NCBI GenBank assembly: GCA_010909165.1 | Contig: MU008156.1 | Span: forward strand, 620,001 to 684,000 | Source of the DNA: Anthoceros angustus | Lineage: Eukaryota > Streptophyta > Anthocerotopsida > Anthocerotales > Anthocerotaceae | Reading direction: 5' to 3' | Length of the DNA: 64,000 bases | Shown here: in pieces, positions 44,851 to 56,868 of the stretch | Numbering within the stretch: position 1 is the stretch's first letter | How the letters are laid out: every line of letters begins with the position of its first letter | Translations under genes and position numbers: made by a program | The notes under the pieces: generated by a model | What the model was told of the DNA's origin: nothing | What the model saw: only the letters and a program-made list of their open reading frames with translations | The model's database searches: none

Positions 44851-45566
44851 TGTTTATCGGTTATACCTCAATACTTAAAATATCTATTCACATATATATA
44901 CTAGCAGTTTACACTAGAGTACTTCACACGCACGGTGACGGGTGGGTATTCAACTTATGGAGCTTCATAAAATTATTTATAATTAATAGAAAAATTAATA
45001 TTGATCATCCTCAATTGTTTGTCTTCAATTTCTGACGAGTGGTTTAAGGAGAGGTGAGTTTTGATGTCGTGATGAGTTGATTGCAGAGCGGTGGGCAATC
45101 TCCGTCCTCCGCATAGTCGTTGATCACCCGCGGTGTCTCCCTCGCACAGTGCGGAGCAACAGTTGCGCACAAAGCCATCCACGAGTTGGAGGAGACAAAA
45201 AAGTTGCAAATCCCATTATTCAACTGTGAAATGTTGTAGGTTCGAAGCAAGTAGTGTTAACTACTCAAGAATTGAGACTCCTCAGGCGATCTTCCGACCC
45301 ATCCACTACAAAAAAAAGAATTCGAACTCCTAATTCTGTGAAAGCTAGAGGAAACAGCACAGCGTCTCATTGAGAGACCTGGCTACAGGGAATTTAGTTC
45401 AGCTGCAGTGGCAATACAGACCACAGAGACCAGGCACTCGCTTTGCTCCATACTTCTCCTGTATTCTCCAGCTGTTGAAGTACTCGGCCTCAGACGCGCA
45501 GGTGTTAAGGGTGAATGCATAAACGAACAGCTCGCTGCCGCGGTATCAACGTTCTAAGGAACATCA
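44851..45566. other. Spacer
   Basis: No gene is supported. The AT-rich domain gives way to balanced composition at about 45050. Confidence 0.4.
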
Positions 45567-47046
45567 CTACGAGATTTGAGCCATCAGCAGTACTGCAACA
45601 GCGAATATCCACCTGCATGAAATGCTTGCAGGCGTTCCAGCTCCATTCTCGTGATGCTGCCAGTCCTCAAGTCCAACCATTTAGCACTAATCAGGTCATC
45701 ATCCCATCTAGCATTTCTCAGGCACACGTGCTGACGAAGTGAAGACACTCTTACCGGTGGTGGTGGTGGAGACCTCACGGTTCTCGGTGGGGGTGGAGAT
45801 TCTGGTGCACCGGGACTCGTTGATGGCAGTGGGGTCAGTGGAGCTGCCGATTGAGGTGAACTTGGAGGAGCAGATTCCGGAGTTGCTGTTGGAGGAGCTC
45901 CGGGAACTGCCGCCTCCGGTGAACTTGGAGGGGTGGAAGCCGGAGTTGTTGTTGGTGAAGCTTCCGGAGGACCTGAAGGAGCAGATGCCGGAGTTCCTGT
46001 TGGTGCAGCAATTGGAAAAGAAGGTGGACTGGAAGGAACAGATGCCGGACTACCTGTAGGTGCAGCTACTGGGACTCCCTCGGAGGGTGGACCAGAAGGA
46101 GAAAATGCTGGAGTCTGTGTTGGTGGAGCTACAGGAACTGACGCAGAAGGAGCAGTTGCCGGACTGCCTGTTGGTGGAGCGATTGGAACTGTCACAGGGA
46201 AGTTTCCGAAGGGGGTTGGACTCGAGGGTGCAGGGGATGTACTTGGCACAGTACTGGGTGGACTTAGTTGCGGCGGAGGCGTTGAGATACTTGGTGGCTT
46301 GGATGGGCTACTCTGGCGTGGGGCCCTGGATTCAGGGGCGGGGATGGCGGGAGCGGGGGTTGAAGAAGGGGTACCTGCGGGATTCGGATTCACCGTGATA
46401 GCCACTTTCTGTCCTGCGGTACAGTGAGTACCAGTGTTCTCGATGGGCTTGTCACATGCGAAGTAGAATGTGCCTGAAGATCTTGCCTGCCACTGCAATT
46501 CGGATGTTCCGAAGAGAGTCAGGATTTATAAATCCTGGCAGGTGCTAACTGCCGTACCAACCATTTGCGTTGCGCAATTGGTCATTCATCTCCTTATCTC
46601 CTGAAAAGACTGACACAAATCCATGTACACATCGATAGAACTTACCACGTAAGTGCCACTGGAGCCATCATCAAGCTGTGTTGCCTGCGTGAAGTCGCAT
46701 CTTTCATAAGCTTGCTCCGAATTGAGCAGAACAACGCTATGGTATCCTGGTGAGGATGTGAACACTGGAGGACGATGTGCAGATCGGTTAGGTCCGATTA
46801 TTTGTTGTGGCAAATCTCTACACCTCCAAATGAAACCACTACGTATATGAACATACCTAGCGAATCGCCAACCACGATGGATTGGGCAGCAGCCCATGTG
46901 TTGTAGTCCGGCACACTGTTTTGCATCATATCCCAATCCGTCCAGCCCGGAAGGCCACCCACTTCGAACACTTCGGCATCAGTTGATTTGGTGACCAAAG
47001 ACAAAACGAGGAACAGCAGTACCACCCGAAGGCAGCGACTGCTCAT
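45567..47046 (-). CDS. Stellacyanin-like phytocyanin with long AGP-type Pro-rich domain
   Basis: Phytocyanins are small blue-copper proteins of the cell surface. Exons 47046-46857, 46764-46646, 46492-45755 and 45656-45567 give about 378 residues. A signal peptide (RCLRVVLLFLVLSLV) leads to EVFEVGGLPGW. All four copper ligands are visible: His in PGYHSVVLL, Cys in YERCDFTQ, His in GTHCTAGQK and Gln two residues after the Ala-Gly, as in stellacyanins (uclacyanins have Met). About 200 residues of Pro/Ser/Ala/Thr with SP, AP and TP dipeptides follow, typical of arabinogalactan-type O-glycosylation. The last exon ends in a hydrophobic tail (WIFAVAVLLMAQIS), a probable GPI-anchor signal. Alternative starts: 47064, 47073. 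Confidence 0.88.
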
Positions 47047-48450
47047 CGAAATTCCTGAAGACATGGCCTGCATGATTTCAAACAACACGATTGCTATGCG
47101 GCTGCAGAACACGGAGCACGACTGGACGAAGCTCTGGAGGATCTATACCACACAGTTCACACTCACTGAGACCACACTTTCTGCAATGAAGAAAACTCTT
47201 GTGCTCTACAATGCTGTCCCAGCGCCACATGAAACGCTGTGCTCAAGCACAAAATCAAAAGATCTACGTACAATTGACGTCTCTTCCTCTTATTCCTTCC
47301 GAACAAGGAACAAATCAACATCTATGCGTCATAGATCCTTATACTACCTATCCTTAGGACCGCAGACACCAACAGGTCACACGGAGTAGGAACAGCAGCA
47401 AGCAGTGCAGCGCGAAGCACGTCGAAAACTGAAAATGCAGCCTGCAGGGAAAGCTAACCGTTAGAGCGGGAATGCCGAAGGCCTTGGTCCCGCACCCGAA
47501 ACGCAACCACAGCAGGCCAAAATGCAGGCCACAGTCGATGACGATTATGAACTTCGGCCGGATGCCGTCTCAAGCTCAGATCAGCTTCTCCTCACCGACA
47601 ACCAGCTGTTCTTGATCGAATCTCGACAAAAATCTGAGAATCAGCGCCCGGCATAAACAAACCTTCTCAAGCTCACCAGCTCCACAACAGACGTCACCTC
47701 CGCGCCACATGCAGACCTCTAAACGTCCAACACAACTCCAAGCAACAAGAAGCGAAGCAGGTCGCCAGGCATCGGATCAAGCTCCGCCCGATCGCTGTTA
47801 CCTTAATATGCAGAAGCCGAGCCCGGGCAGAGATGCGTATGGAAGCGCCTCAAGATCGAGAAGCTTCCCGACGCAAGAGCGCAAGGCGGAGCGGCGCGGA
47901 GGCGCGCGAGCGTGAAGCCAAAAGCGGGAAGGACGTCACGTCCCCATCGCTGTGTCGGGAGACAGCTAAACGGTAGCCTGGTCCCCTTGGTCCAATGGGG
48001 AGGTCCCGTGGACAGTTAGGTTAAGGACAACGATTACGCAGCTGCCGGTAAGGGGGACGTGAACACAACTGCGTCAGGTTTGCGTTACGCAACAACCTCG
48101 TGAGCCGATTCCAGGCCTGCGCGCCTAGACGCTGACAGCCCCTGCCAGCCTCTGCCTGTGTTCATAACGTGGTACGCTGTCTCATCATCATCACTGCGGC
48201 TGGAATTGCACTGCCCTGTCGCGTGAAATGAAACCAGGCACCTAAGCGTTAACTATTAACTTCGACATGTTACGTAAGTTAGTGTTAACTTGAAACCGCT
48301 GCGGTGCATCCGCAAGTTAGTTAGCTGAGTTAGGACAGGGAACCTTGGGCTTGACCTAACTGGTGTTGGTGTGAGTGGTCGAGGGAAACGTCGGTTCGCT
48401 TGACCCTTCGTGGAAGTGGGACACATCTCCTGCATGGCTTAGCTGCGAGA
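47047..48450. other. Intergenic between divergent genes
   Basis: Upstream regions of the phytocyanin (minus) and the reductase (plus). No coding feature is supported; a 68-codon frame at 47709 lacks motifs. Confidence 0.5.
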
Positions 48451-49356
48451 AAGAAGATGTGGGTGAGATAGATGCTTGTTGCTGAGGGATGGCGAAGAAG
48501 AAGGGCAAGATTCTCATTGTAGGAGCCACAGGCTACATTGGGAAGTATATTGCCAGGGCCAGTGCGCTGGCAGGGAATCCCACATGGGTGCTTGTGAGGC
48601 CCGGTACCATGACCAGCACTGAGCCTGCCAAGGTTGAGGTGCTGGGGGTTTTCAAGGAGCTGAAGATCAAGATTTTGCAGGTCAGGAATCTGGTTGGCAG
48701 GGAGAGTTTTTGTGGCATCTGGGATATGGGGAGGTGTGTGACGAGTCGTTGGGTTGGGTGATGGGCAGGGTGACTTGAACGACCATGCCAGCCTCTTGGC
48801 TGCGCTGAAGCTGGTGAATGTTGTTATTTCCGCAGTGGGGTCACCACAGACAGCGGATCAGCTGAAGCTCATTGAGGCCATCAAGGAGGTGAACAAAGAT
48901 GAGAAGAAGATGTGGGTGAGATAGATGCTTGTTGCTGAGGGATGGCGAAGAAGAAGGGCAAGATTCTCATTGTAGGAGCCACAGGCTACATTGGGAAGTA
49001 TATTGCCAGGGCCAGTGCGCTGGCAGGGAATCCCACATGGGTGCTTGTGAGGCCCGGTACCATGACCAGCACTGAGCCTGCCAAGGTTGAGGTGCTGGGG
49101 GTTTTCAAGGAGCTGAAGATCAAGATTTTGCAGGTCAGGAATCTGGTTGGCAGGGAGAGTTTTTGTGGCATCTGGGATATGGGGAGGTGTGTGACGAGTC
49201 GTTGGGTTGGGTGATGGGCAGGGTGACTTGAACGACCATGCCAGCCTCTTGGCTGCGCTGAAGCTGGTGAATGTTGTTATTTCCGCAGTGGGGTCACCAC
49301 AGACAGCGGATCAGCTGAAGCTCATTGAGGCCATCAAGGAGGTGAACAAAGATGAG
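48451..49356 (+). repeat. Exact 453-bp tandem duplication (reductase exons 1-2)
   Basis: 48451-48903 and 48904-49356 read the same base for base. Each holds the 64-codon first exon, the intron and most of exon 2. The repeat joint has the microhomology AAGAAGAT. In the upstream unit exon 2 runs into the next unit (KDEKKMWVR, stop) and has no donor, so that unit cannot be spliced into the downstream gene through its exon 2. Confidence 0.95.
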
Positions 49357-50541
49357 AAGAAGATTAAGGTAAATGTGCAGCAGTATGTCTGCATGTAGGA
49401 AGGTACGTATGGTGCATGAGACTCGTGCTCCAAATGTATCTGCTCGTGTGAACAGATGCCTTGAATCACATGACGGCAAACATTGTGCAACCTTAAAGAG
49501 CCGAGGTATGTGCCTCGATCAGAGTTTCGAATGGTTGGGGATGTGAGGGAGGACCTGATGCTTGTTTTTGGGTTTGGGCTTGTGCTTGTGTTGTGCAAAC
49601 GGGTTGACTTGAGTGGTTTCTTTTTCAGAGATTCTACCCTGCGGAGTTCTCTGCCATTGATGTGGAGCGTGCAACATGGCCGCCCTTCGACTGCCTGCAG
49701 AACCACTTCCAAACGAAGATGATGATTCGAAAGGCGCTACAGCAAGCAGGGATACCCTACACGTATCTGATCACTGGAGCCTTTGCGGGCAGGTTCTTAG
49801 CCAATCTTGGGCAAAGGAACTTTCTCGAACCTCCCAAAGAGAAAGTTGTGGTTTATGGAACAGGGGAAGTGAAAGGTGATGTCCAGTCACCTGTACAAAT
49901 CCTTGCATCTTCAGTTGCAAAACCTTGATGCGACTAAGACATGGCACCTATCCTTACAGCGGTCTTCATGGATGAAGAGGATGTGGCCACTTACACCATC
50001 AAGTCAGTAGACGATCCAAGAGCCGAGAACAAACTGCTCTACTTTCTTCCCAAGGACAATATCATGACCCAGAAAGCAGCCATCAAGATGTGGGAGGTCA
50101 AGAACCAGAAAAAGCTGGAGAAGGAGGAACTACCTGATGCCAAGTTCAAACAGCTCATTCAAGGTCCTGCTCTAAGTCCCTCGACCACTACAAACATTCC
50201 AAACCTTGTTTCTGCCGCTCTGAACTCACAAGGAGAAAGCCTGGATCCAATGTGTTTGCACAGATGTTCCGTACCCCGAGAACATCGCACAGGCTATGCT
50301 CTATACCATCTTCGTAAAAGGAGAAGGCTACCTGTATCAGGGCAAGACGTTTCCCCCACACGCAGTTGAAGTCACCGAACTGTACCCTGATGTGCGATAC
50401 AACACACCGAATGAAGTCTTCAACCGATTTTTGATAGCCTACTCTCCTTCAGGCATGGCGTTTGGCTTGTATACTAGCAGGACCAGCCCCTTAATCAAAC
50501 CTGGTCCTGTAGAGGAAGAAGAAGAGGACGCAGAGGAATAG
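48942..50541 (+). CDS. Isoflavone-reductase-like / PCBER-type NADPH reductase
   Basis: This family (NmrA-like SDR) reduces phenylpropanoid dimers and isoflavones with NADPH in the cytosol. Exons 48942-49133, 49222-49368, 49629-49875, 49960-50163 and 50264-50541 give 355 residues. The cofactor motif VGATGYIGKYIARAS is at residues 11-25; FYPAEF follows exon 3 start; Lys in NHFQTKMMIRKAL aligns with the catalytic Lys of PCBER; GIPYTYLITGAFAG and DEEDVATYTIKSVDDPR are typical. The tail is acidic (EEEEEDAEE). An identical copy of exons 1-2 begins at 48489, so transcription may start upstream of either. The substrate is not predictable. Confidence 0.9.
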
Positions 50542-50807
50542 TTCAGATCTAGCTTCGGTGTCGGAAGCATGAACAGTGCACTTCTGCTAAGCTGTGTATG
50601 TACCGACAAATATATGCAATCGTTTCTTCAACTTCACCGGAGAACTCGTCTCCGCATGCCAGCATGTGAGATGCATCTCAGCTGGTGAATTGAGCTGCGG
50701 GGGTGTGCTCCAAGACGACTACTCAAGTAAGTTTTCTAGGACTCGGATCGTGCTTGCCCTAATTTAGCCTAACGCCATTCCGCCATGCATCACAACAGAT
50801 AACAACA

Positions 50808-51416
50808 ATGGCGGCAAGCGTCTTCAACCTTTTCGTCATCAACAAATCGGGCGGCCTGATCTTCTACAAGGTAATCTTCATCCATCAAACGAGGTAGCAG
50901 GGGAAGTTGACGATTCAAGACAGAAAATGATCAAACCTGGTGCTGTGGACGCAGGACTATGGATCTACGGGACGGCTCGATACAAACGACAGCCTGAGAC
51001 TAGCCAGTTTGTGGCATTCTATGCATGCCATCTCTCAGCAGCTCTCCCCGACACTTGGCTGCACAGGCATCGAAATGCTGGAGGCTGATACATTTGATCT
51101 ACACTGTTTCCAATCACTCACTGGTAGGTTGCCTGTGCATGTAGGTTTTTTTTTGGTTCAGGAAATCCATTTGCAGAGTAGGTCTGTGCTCCCCCGAAAC
51201 TGAGGGCAACCATTTGGTGCAGGGACAAAGTTCTTTGTAGTTTGTGAGCCAGGCACTCCTGGCATGGATGTGTTGCTGCGGAATGTGTATGAGCTGTACA
51301 GTGACTACGTCTTGAAGAATCCTTTCTACGAAGTGGAGATGCCTATACGGTGTGAGCTATGGGAGCAAAACCTTGCTAATGCCGTACGCAAGGATAAGTT
51401 GGCAGCGACACGGTGA
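50808..51416 (+). CDS. TRS23: TRAPP complex subunit 4 (TRAPPC4/TRS23)
   Basis: TRAPPC4 is a core subunit of the TRAPP complexes that activate Rab GTPases at ER-Golgi and Golgi membranes. Exons 50808-50870, 50955-51123 and 51223-51416 join to 141 residues, the plant length. Conserved phrases: [68 protein letters not shown]. It converges on the methyltransferase gene. Confidence 0.96.
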
Positions 51417-51489
51417 ATCGTTCAACGTCCCACGCTGCTGCCTGGCCGAGGCTTCTTCGACCAACAAAACATTTGCGTACGTTTGTTCC

Positions 51490-51597
51490 TGTAAGATACC
51501 AGTCGGTCAGAAGGTCCTCATGGCAGGAACGTTGAAGTGTGGCTGTAAGATGCCAGTCGGTTAGAAGGTCCTCATAGCAGGAAAGTTGAAATCTGGC
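51490..51597 (+). repeat. 54-bp tandem duplication in TRAPPC4 3' flank
   Basis: TGTAAGAT.CCAGTCGGT.AG then AAGGTCCTCAT.GCAGGAA occurs twice head to tail just after the stop codon. Confidence 0.9.
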
Positions 51598-51708
51598 CAA
51601 CATAGGTTTTGCAAAAAGCAGATAGCCATAGCTTCTTAGAATCGTCTCTCGGGTGTAAATTGTGTAAACCCCCTCCATTGAAAGGAAAAAGAGTGGTGAA
51701 GCTGTGTC

Positions 51709-53167
51709 TCACACGGTGATTTCATAGACCACCCCTTCGTATGTTCCACCAGAAACGCGTCTTCTGGTCCCAGACGCTTCCTTCAACTTCATGTTGAAGC
51801 TGCATGCCCCTGCCAGCAGGGCTGCATCCATGCTGCACAGGATGTAAACCAAGCAAATTAGGTTTCCAAGCATGTGTGACTTGGTCTTGTAACAAATCCG
51901 CTACTGCTGGAAGTTCCACACCTGCGAGATCTTGAAATGTAGGCAAGAATGAAGGTGCAGGCCCCTTTGGAGCGCAAGCTCATCAGCTGCTGAACTGTCC
52001 TGAAGAGCAGAGGGATGCTGTCTTGATAATAGCGTGATTCCTGTCTTTGTCAAGGAACCAAGCTCTTACTGAGCAGCATAGCATGCCTATGAGCTTCCAA
52101 GCAACAACACATACGTGCACGCTCTTCCGCAACATGTTGAAGGATATAGATATCAGCTCCCAGGATAATGTCAAAACCTTCAGGGTGACTTTCTGCAATC
52201 AACTTAAGATGTGCTTCACTGCCCCATTCCAACTTTCGGCACTCCACACCTATGAAGGACTCTGCGTGAGAAACAACCTCCCAAGCGTACAATTCACGCA
52301 CCGTACAGTCCAAAATACAAGGAAAGCAACAATATCTCACTTGCAATTGGGCCAGAAGACGAATCCACAGCTTGTAGCTCAATATTCCTCTCCAGAACCT
52401 GCTTACACAGAAGCTAATGTGCGGTGACCATACAGGACTTCCATGGATCAGCCACGCTACTGTGTGAAGCACACATGAGTTGCCCAGAGACTAATAGTAA
52501 GCAGCCCTACCCGAAGAACAACGTCATTGTGATCAGTCATGACCACTTTCCGGCAGAAATGGGCACACAAGAGTCCCGTAAGTCCTGCCATATCACCAGC
52601 ATGTGCCACCATTGTAAGTCTCAGCCCTATCCTACAATCCATAATTGAGCTTCACCATTCCAGGAAATAGGTTCAGTCCACATAGCAACTATCATCAAGC
52701 AAGCAGTACCATCAGGGATAGAAGCCACAGACCAACGCCGGAACCTAGCTCAATTGTATCCAGCTGTGCCATGCTTTTGGAGTGCTCCCACAGATAGTCA
52801 TTCAAGAGCTCTGCTCCAGGCCATATAAGTTGACCAGTAAGGTCATAATCGGCTGCTCAAGAATTTGAACGTGGGAGCACGTCAGCAGCAAGGAGTATCA
52901 AAGGGCATGAAATACGAAGTAAACAAGCACACGTACTTGACGAGGATTGCAGACACAAAACCTCCAGTTTGTGAGGTCCAAAGGTGTAGACTCTACTGAC
53001 ATAGCTGCACAACAACCAGGACCGTCAAGTAGCATGTTGTCCACAGCCCAAAAAATAACAGCACCATTAGCAGTCCAGTGTGACGGGAAAACAGGCAATA
53101 CAGACCTTTCGTCAATGAAGAACGAGCCGTCCAGGGAAACAGGTGAGTCTGGCTCGCCATCTGCCAT
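51709..53167 (-). CDS. METTL21-type protein lysine methyltransferase (family 16)
   Basis: Family-16 methyltransferases transfer a methyl group from S-adenosylmethionine to lysines of chaperones and other proteins. Seven exons: 53167-52937 (3' border uncertain), about 52850-52733, 52584-52511, 52398-52341, 52249-52115, 52021-51922 and 51832-51709. Motifs in order: DLTGQLIWPGAELLNDYL, the SAM loop ELGSGVGLTGLLC split by an intron, VVMTDHNDVVL, KLEWGSEAHL, GFDIILGADIYI, IPLLFRTVQQL, CTFILAYISRSR, and EGVVYEI near the end. The ADIY motif stands where METTL21 enzymes have (D/E)xxY. The border between exons 1 and 2 needs a transcript: the obvious donor (GTACGT at 52936) is out of phase with the acceptor near 52850, while an earlier GTGTCT restores phase. 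Confidence 0.85.
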
Positions 53168-53624
53168 GGCCGGTGACTCCTCGGGCTCGTCTTCCGGGAA
53201 ATTCCAGTTTCGGACTTGGTGCTACGAGAGTAGAACACGTCGTCTTCTGCCCTAATCTATATATCCAGACTCCTGTTCGCATTCAACGCTAGCTGGATTT
53301 ATTGTTCGTGAGGTTATGGTTGGATCCCTTTCCTGGTGCCAAAGGTGTGCCGGACTGATCCTCGAATTGCCGTAACAGTTTTCTGCTAATTTCTGCGATT
53401 GCGGAGGGAAGATCGGAGAGGAGCTCTGGCCGGTGGTGTTGTTCAACTGGCAACAGTTGTCGTGCAGCCTAGTGGCTCGGAATTCGGTGGTGAATTCCTG
53501 AAGGTGGTATCGTAAATCGGACAGATGCTGCCCTCTGTGGAGTAAAGCGTCCGCGTGGGATTGGAAAGTGATTTTGTGGCCAAATGATAGCACCGAGGTT
53601 GAGCTGAATCATCTGGCGGCAACC

Positions 53625-54239
53625 ATGAGTGAAGCAGGGCTGCTTCGCGTTTGCGGGGCTTGTCCTTCGCAAATTCGCATGTCCAGCACATCTGTTCGGC
53701 AGACACAGACTAGAATTGTCTGCATGAAGAGACCGGTATGCCTCGTAGCTGGTGTTTGGATTGCTTGATGCATGGGTGTTTTCAGCACAGGGCGGGAATT
53801 CCCTTGCGGATAAGTTCTGCTGGCGGACTCATGCTTTTGCGTACAGGTGGTTACCTGCCAAGCTGAACAGCAAACTATCCAGCACCAAAACGCTGTGGCG
53901 AACAAGGCTCCTGCTGAATGTAACGATACCACTGCTTACATCTTGGCGCTTGCAATCGATGTTGTTTTCCATTTTTTGAATTTCTTGCGATGGATCTCCA
54001 TGTTTTCCTTTTTTGCAGCTAAGGCGTCGGCTCCAAAGATTGACGATGGCGGGAGTGGTCTCCCCCCTCGAGACGGTGGTGGTGGAGGTGGTGGTGGTGG
54101 TGGCGGTGGTTGGGGTGCAGGAGGATTCTTCTTCTGGGGGTTACTGCTTTTTCTAGGGTTCATGAGGGATAAGGAGAACGACAAGCCCTACAAAGGGAAG
54201 AATGCGTTCAAGAGGAAGAAGAAGCTGTCCCCAACGTAG
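53625..54239 (+). CDS. Small Gly-rich, single-span protein, probably plastidial
   Basis: Exons 53625-53735, 53847-53919 and 54019-54239 join in frame to 134 residues. The N terminus is rich in Ser, Arg and Thr and lacks acids after Glu3 (VRQTQTRIVCMKRP), like a plastid transit peptide. The last exon has SGLPPRDGGGGG, a Gly run, one hydrophobic segment (GGFFFWGLLLFLGFM) and a basic tail (FKRKKKLSPT). Similar Gly-run plus single-helix layouts occur in plant plastid proteins, but I cannot assign a function. Confidence 0.65.
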
Positions 54240-55183
54240 TCCGTCCACCATATTGCACCACATAGTTTTTATCCTCGGCAGACTTAAGCCTTGTAACCCT
54301 TCACTTTCTTAGCTTTGAGCTTGACTCACTCAGCTGAATTCCAGGAGGAGTGTGCATGAACGTACATACTATGTGCGAGGACATGAAGGATGGTAAGAAG
54401 AGACCCCATTGGTTTTTGTAATCGCGACTTACTGTACGCATCTTTAACTGGCGGTTCACGTTTGCCGAGCATAGTTATAGAGCAAGTCGTGTCTGTTACT
54501 CAAATTTGGAGGGAAATGGAGCTTTTTGCAAGGACGTAGATGTCCGTTATGCTCAACTCTAGAGCAGAAGTGCAGCGCTTGTGAACTGTGGTATTTCCCA
54601 GAGTTGAGAGCAAAGTGGAGTTGGATAGCCGGACGTAAGGTTGAGCTTATAAAGGGTTGGCATCGATTGCCTTCCCTTCCCTTGTGATTTCTTTACCTCC
54701 TAAGTGAGTTAACTACGGTCCGAGCTTCCCAATTTGAAGCCATTTAAAAATATCTATAGCCTGTCTACGATCTGCGTCTCTATCACTTGTCTCTATTCAA
54801 TCTGAGCAGCTAGGAGATTAATAAGGCGTGCACAGCCAGAATTACAGCAGTTACTTTTGAGGCCAGCGACAGCAGGGAAAGCAGAACCCTTTGAAGGTGC
54901 AGCCCCCCTGATCGACGCCGTGCAGCAAGCTTTTTGGGCTCCACCTTCGGTAGTTGGGGAGCCACGTCGTCAGACCTCGTTCAAAGACAGCAGCCAATGA
55001 CCAGCTCTGTCGTGCTTGCCCTGGCGCATACAAGGCCTCAAGCAATCCTGTCCGGAAGTGCACCACTTCACCAGAGGCTTTCTTCACCGTTCTCCAAGTG
55101 TGCCTGGGGAGCGCCTGCTGTCAACCTCCTAGTAGCTCATAGTACTAATTGGAAAAAAGTGGTAAGGGTCATGTCACAGCTTG
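54240..55183. other. Spacer between convergent genes
   Basis: No gene is supported; contains the 3' ends of the Gly-rich (plus) and SPX (minus) genes. Confidence 0.5.
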
Positions 55184-55569
55184 TCAGTCTTGCGACACAG
55201 GGACAGCAGGAGCTCCAGTTCTGCACGGGGTCGGAGACTCCCTAAGCACCTGCTCGTTGATGACTACCCCAAACGTCTCATCGCCATCCACGGGATCAAG
55301 AGGCGGCATGGACAAGACACTGTAGGTCGAACTTCCCCTGCGTATGTCTTTAATAGTTTTGAGAGCAGCCACTGCACTCCTGTAAACCCCATCCAGGTTA
55401 TCACCCAAAGGCAGCACCCCATCTCCATGTCCACCAGCAAGCCCTCTGGATACGGTGTCCTCCAACGCCGGAGAGTTGGCCCCATGCAGTCCATTGTCAC
55501 TGTCGGGAGAATTAACCGCCATCGGGCTGTCCGCACCCTGATCCGCAGCAGCCTGAGCATGAACCTGAA

Positions 55570-55614
<45 letters not shown>

Positions 55615-56647
55615 CCTCCTGCGGCTGCGGTGGAAAGAAGGAAGAAAGATTGCTCTCGCAGTCCTTCACTAGCTGAGACAAGAGCTCGGTGGTGAAAAAC
55701 GGCTGATGCAAGACCATCTGTATGAAAGGCATCCGCAACACCCCGCCCGTCCACTTGTCATGCTTCTTGAGAATCTTCACCAAACCAGTGTAGTTAAGAG
55801 AGCTGTAGGTCTCCAACAACACCATCTCTCCGTGGAACGCGATCATATCGGTGTAGATGGTCGTCATCTCCTTCACCTCCTCCTCGGACAGCGCTTCCCG
55901 GTTGGCCGTCTGCTTCCTAAACCGCTTAGTCCTCTCCTTCAGTTCCTGCACAATCCGCATCACAACATGAGCAAACTCACGCAAACACCAACCGCTTCCA
56001 GCACAAACAAGAAAGCCCGTCCACAGCCACACCTGCCTAAACCTCGCAGCCACACTCACCTTCAGCTTGATGACATAATCCTCCTCCTTCTCGACGAAGA
56101 AGGCGTTGAACTTATCCAACTCCGCGTTCAACAAGCTAATAAACTCCACCTGGTCCCCGGACGCACCCCCGTTCCGCTCAACCCCCCCCTCTCCATCCAC
56201 GCCAGCCTCCCTCGCCTTCCGCTTCCCTCCCCGCGGCGCCTCCACCCCCTCCGACTCCCGCGACACCACCTCCTCCTCCTCCCCTGCGTCCTCCATCACA
56301 ATATCCCCGCACGCAGACCCGGACACGGACCCGGACCCCGACGCCGACCCGGCCCGGGACCCCTGCTCCATCCGCCGCTTCCTGCCCCTGGCCTCCGGCA
56401 CCCCAGGCAGGCGCAGCCCATTCTCGTAGTGTCCAATCTCGCTCCCGTTCCGCAGCCTGCTGTCCACCTTGGCCACGTCCGAGTCCAGCGCCTCGTCCGC
56501 GGGGATGAAAGCCACCTCCGCAAAGCAGTCGGGCGCGGATTTCAGCAGCTTCAGCCGCTTCTTCAGCTGCTTGTACGCCACGAACTTGTCCCGCCACTCC
56601 GGCAGCGTCTCCTCCAAATGAATCTTGAGCTGCTTCCCGAACTTCAT
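55184..56647 (-). CDS. SPX-domain protein (SPX1-4 type)
   Basis: Stand-alone SPX proteins sense inositol pyrophosphates and hold PHR transcription factors inactive when phosphate is plentiful. Exons 56647-56060 and 55945-55184 give 449 residues. The intron (114 bp) keeps the frame open, so the whole reads as one ORF, but GTGAGT and TTGTGCAG mark it. Start MKFGKQLKIHLEETLPEWRD is the family consensus; the basic InsP-binding patch YKQLKKRLK lies at 26-34. A Gly/Ser/Arg-rich insert separates it from VEFISLLNAELDKFNAFFV, then YSSLNYTGLVKILKKHDKWTG. After the domain comes an Ala-Gln run coded by a CTGAGC repeat (about 55562-55613) and a long unstructured tail, which makes this protein longer than usual SPX1/2. 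A P1BS cluster lies upstream. Confidence 0.94.
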
Positions 56648-56868
56648 CCTCCCCGCCTTCTCCCTCCCGGACTCACTCCCCGCAGCCCCGAGCACCAGCG
56701 CCCTCCGCAGGGCCCAAGACGCTCGAAACGATTCACCCGCGCAGCGCAAAGGCGACGCGATCGGCGAGCAAGGGGCACGGCAGGGCAGGGCATGTCTGGC
56801 AGCTGAGCGTCCAGGCGCTGCATAAAGAGCAGACCGCCGCGAGTCCAGCATCTGCAGCAGCATAACCC

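Noticed and set aside
45739-46427. Gly/Glu- and Leu/Glu-rich plus frames
   Set aside because: Antisense of the phytocyanin Pro-rich exon.
48489-48761. Separate short reductase gene
   Set aside because: It is the first unit of the 453-bp duplication; the reading frame ends inside the intron and exon 2 lacks its donor.
55706-56806. 366-codon plus frame opposite SPX
   Set aside because: Antisense of the SPX gene; the minus strand carries the SPX consensus.
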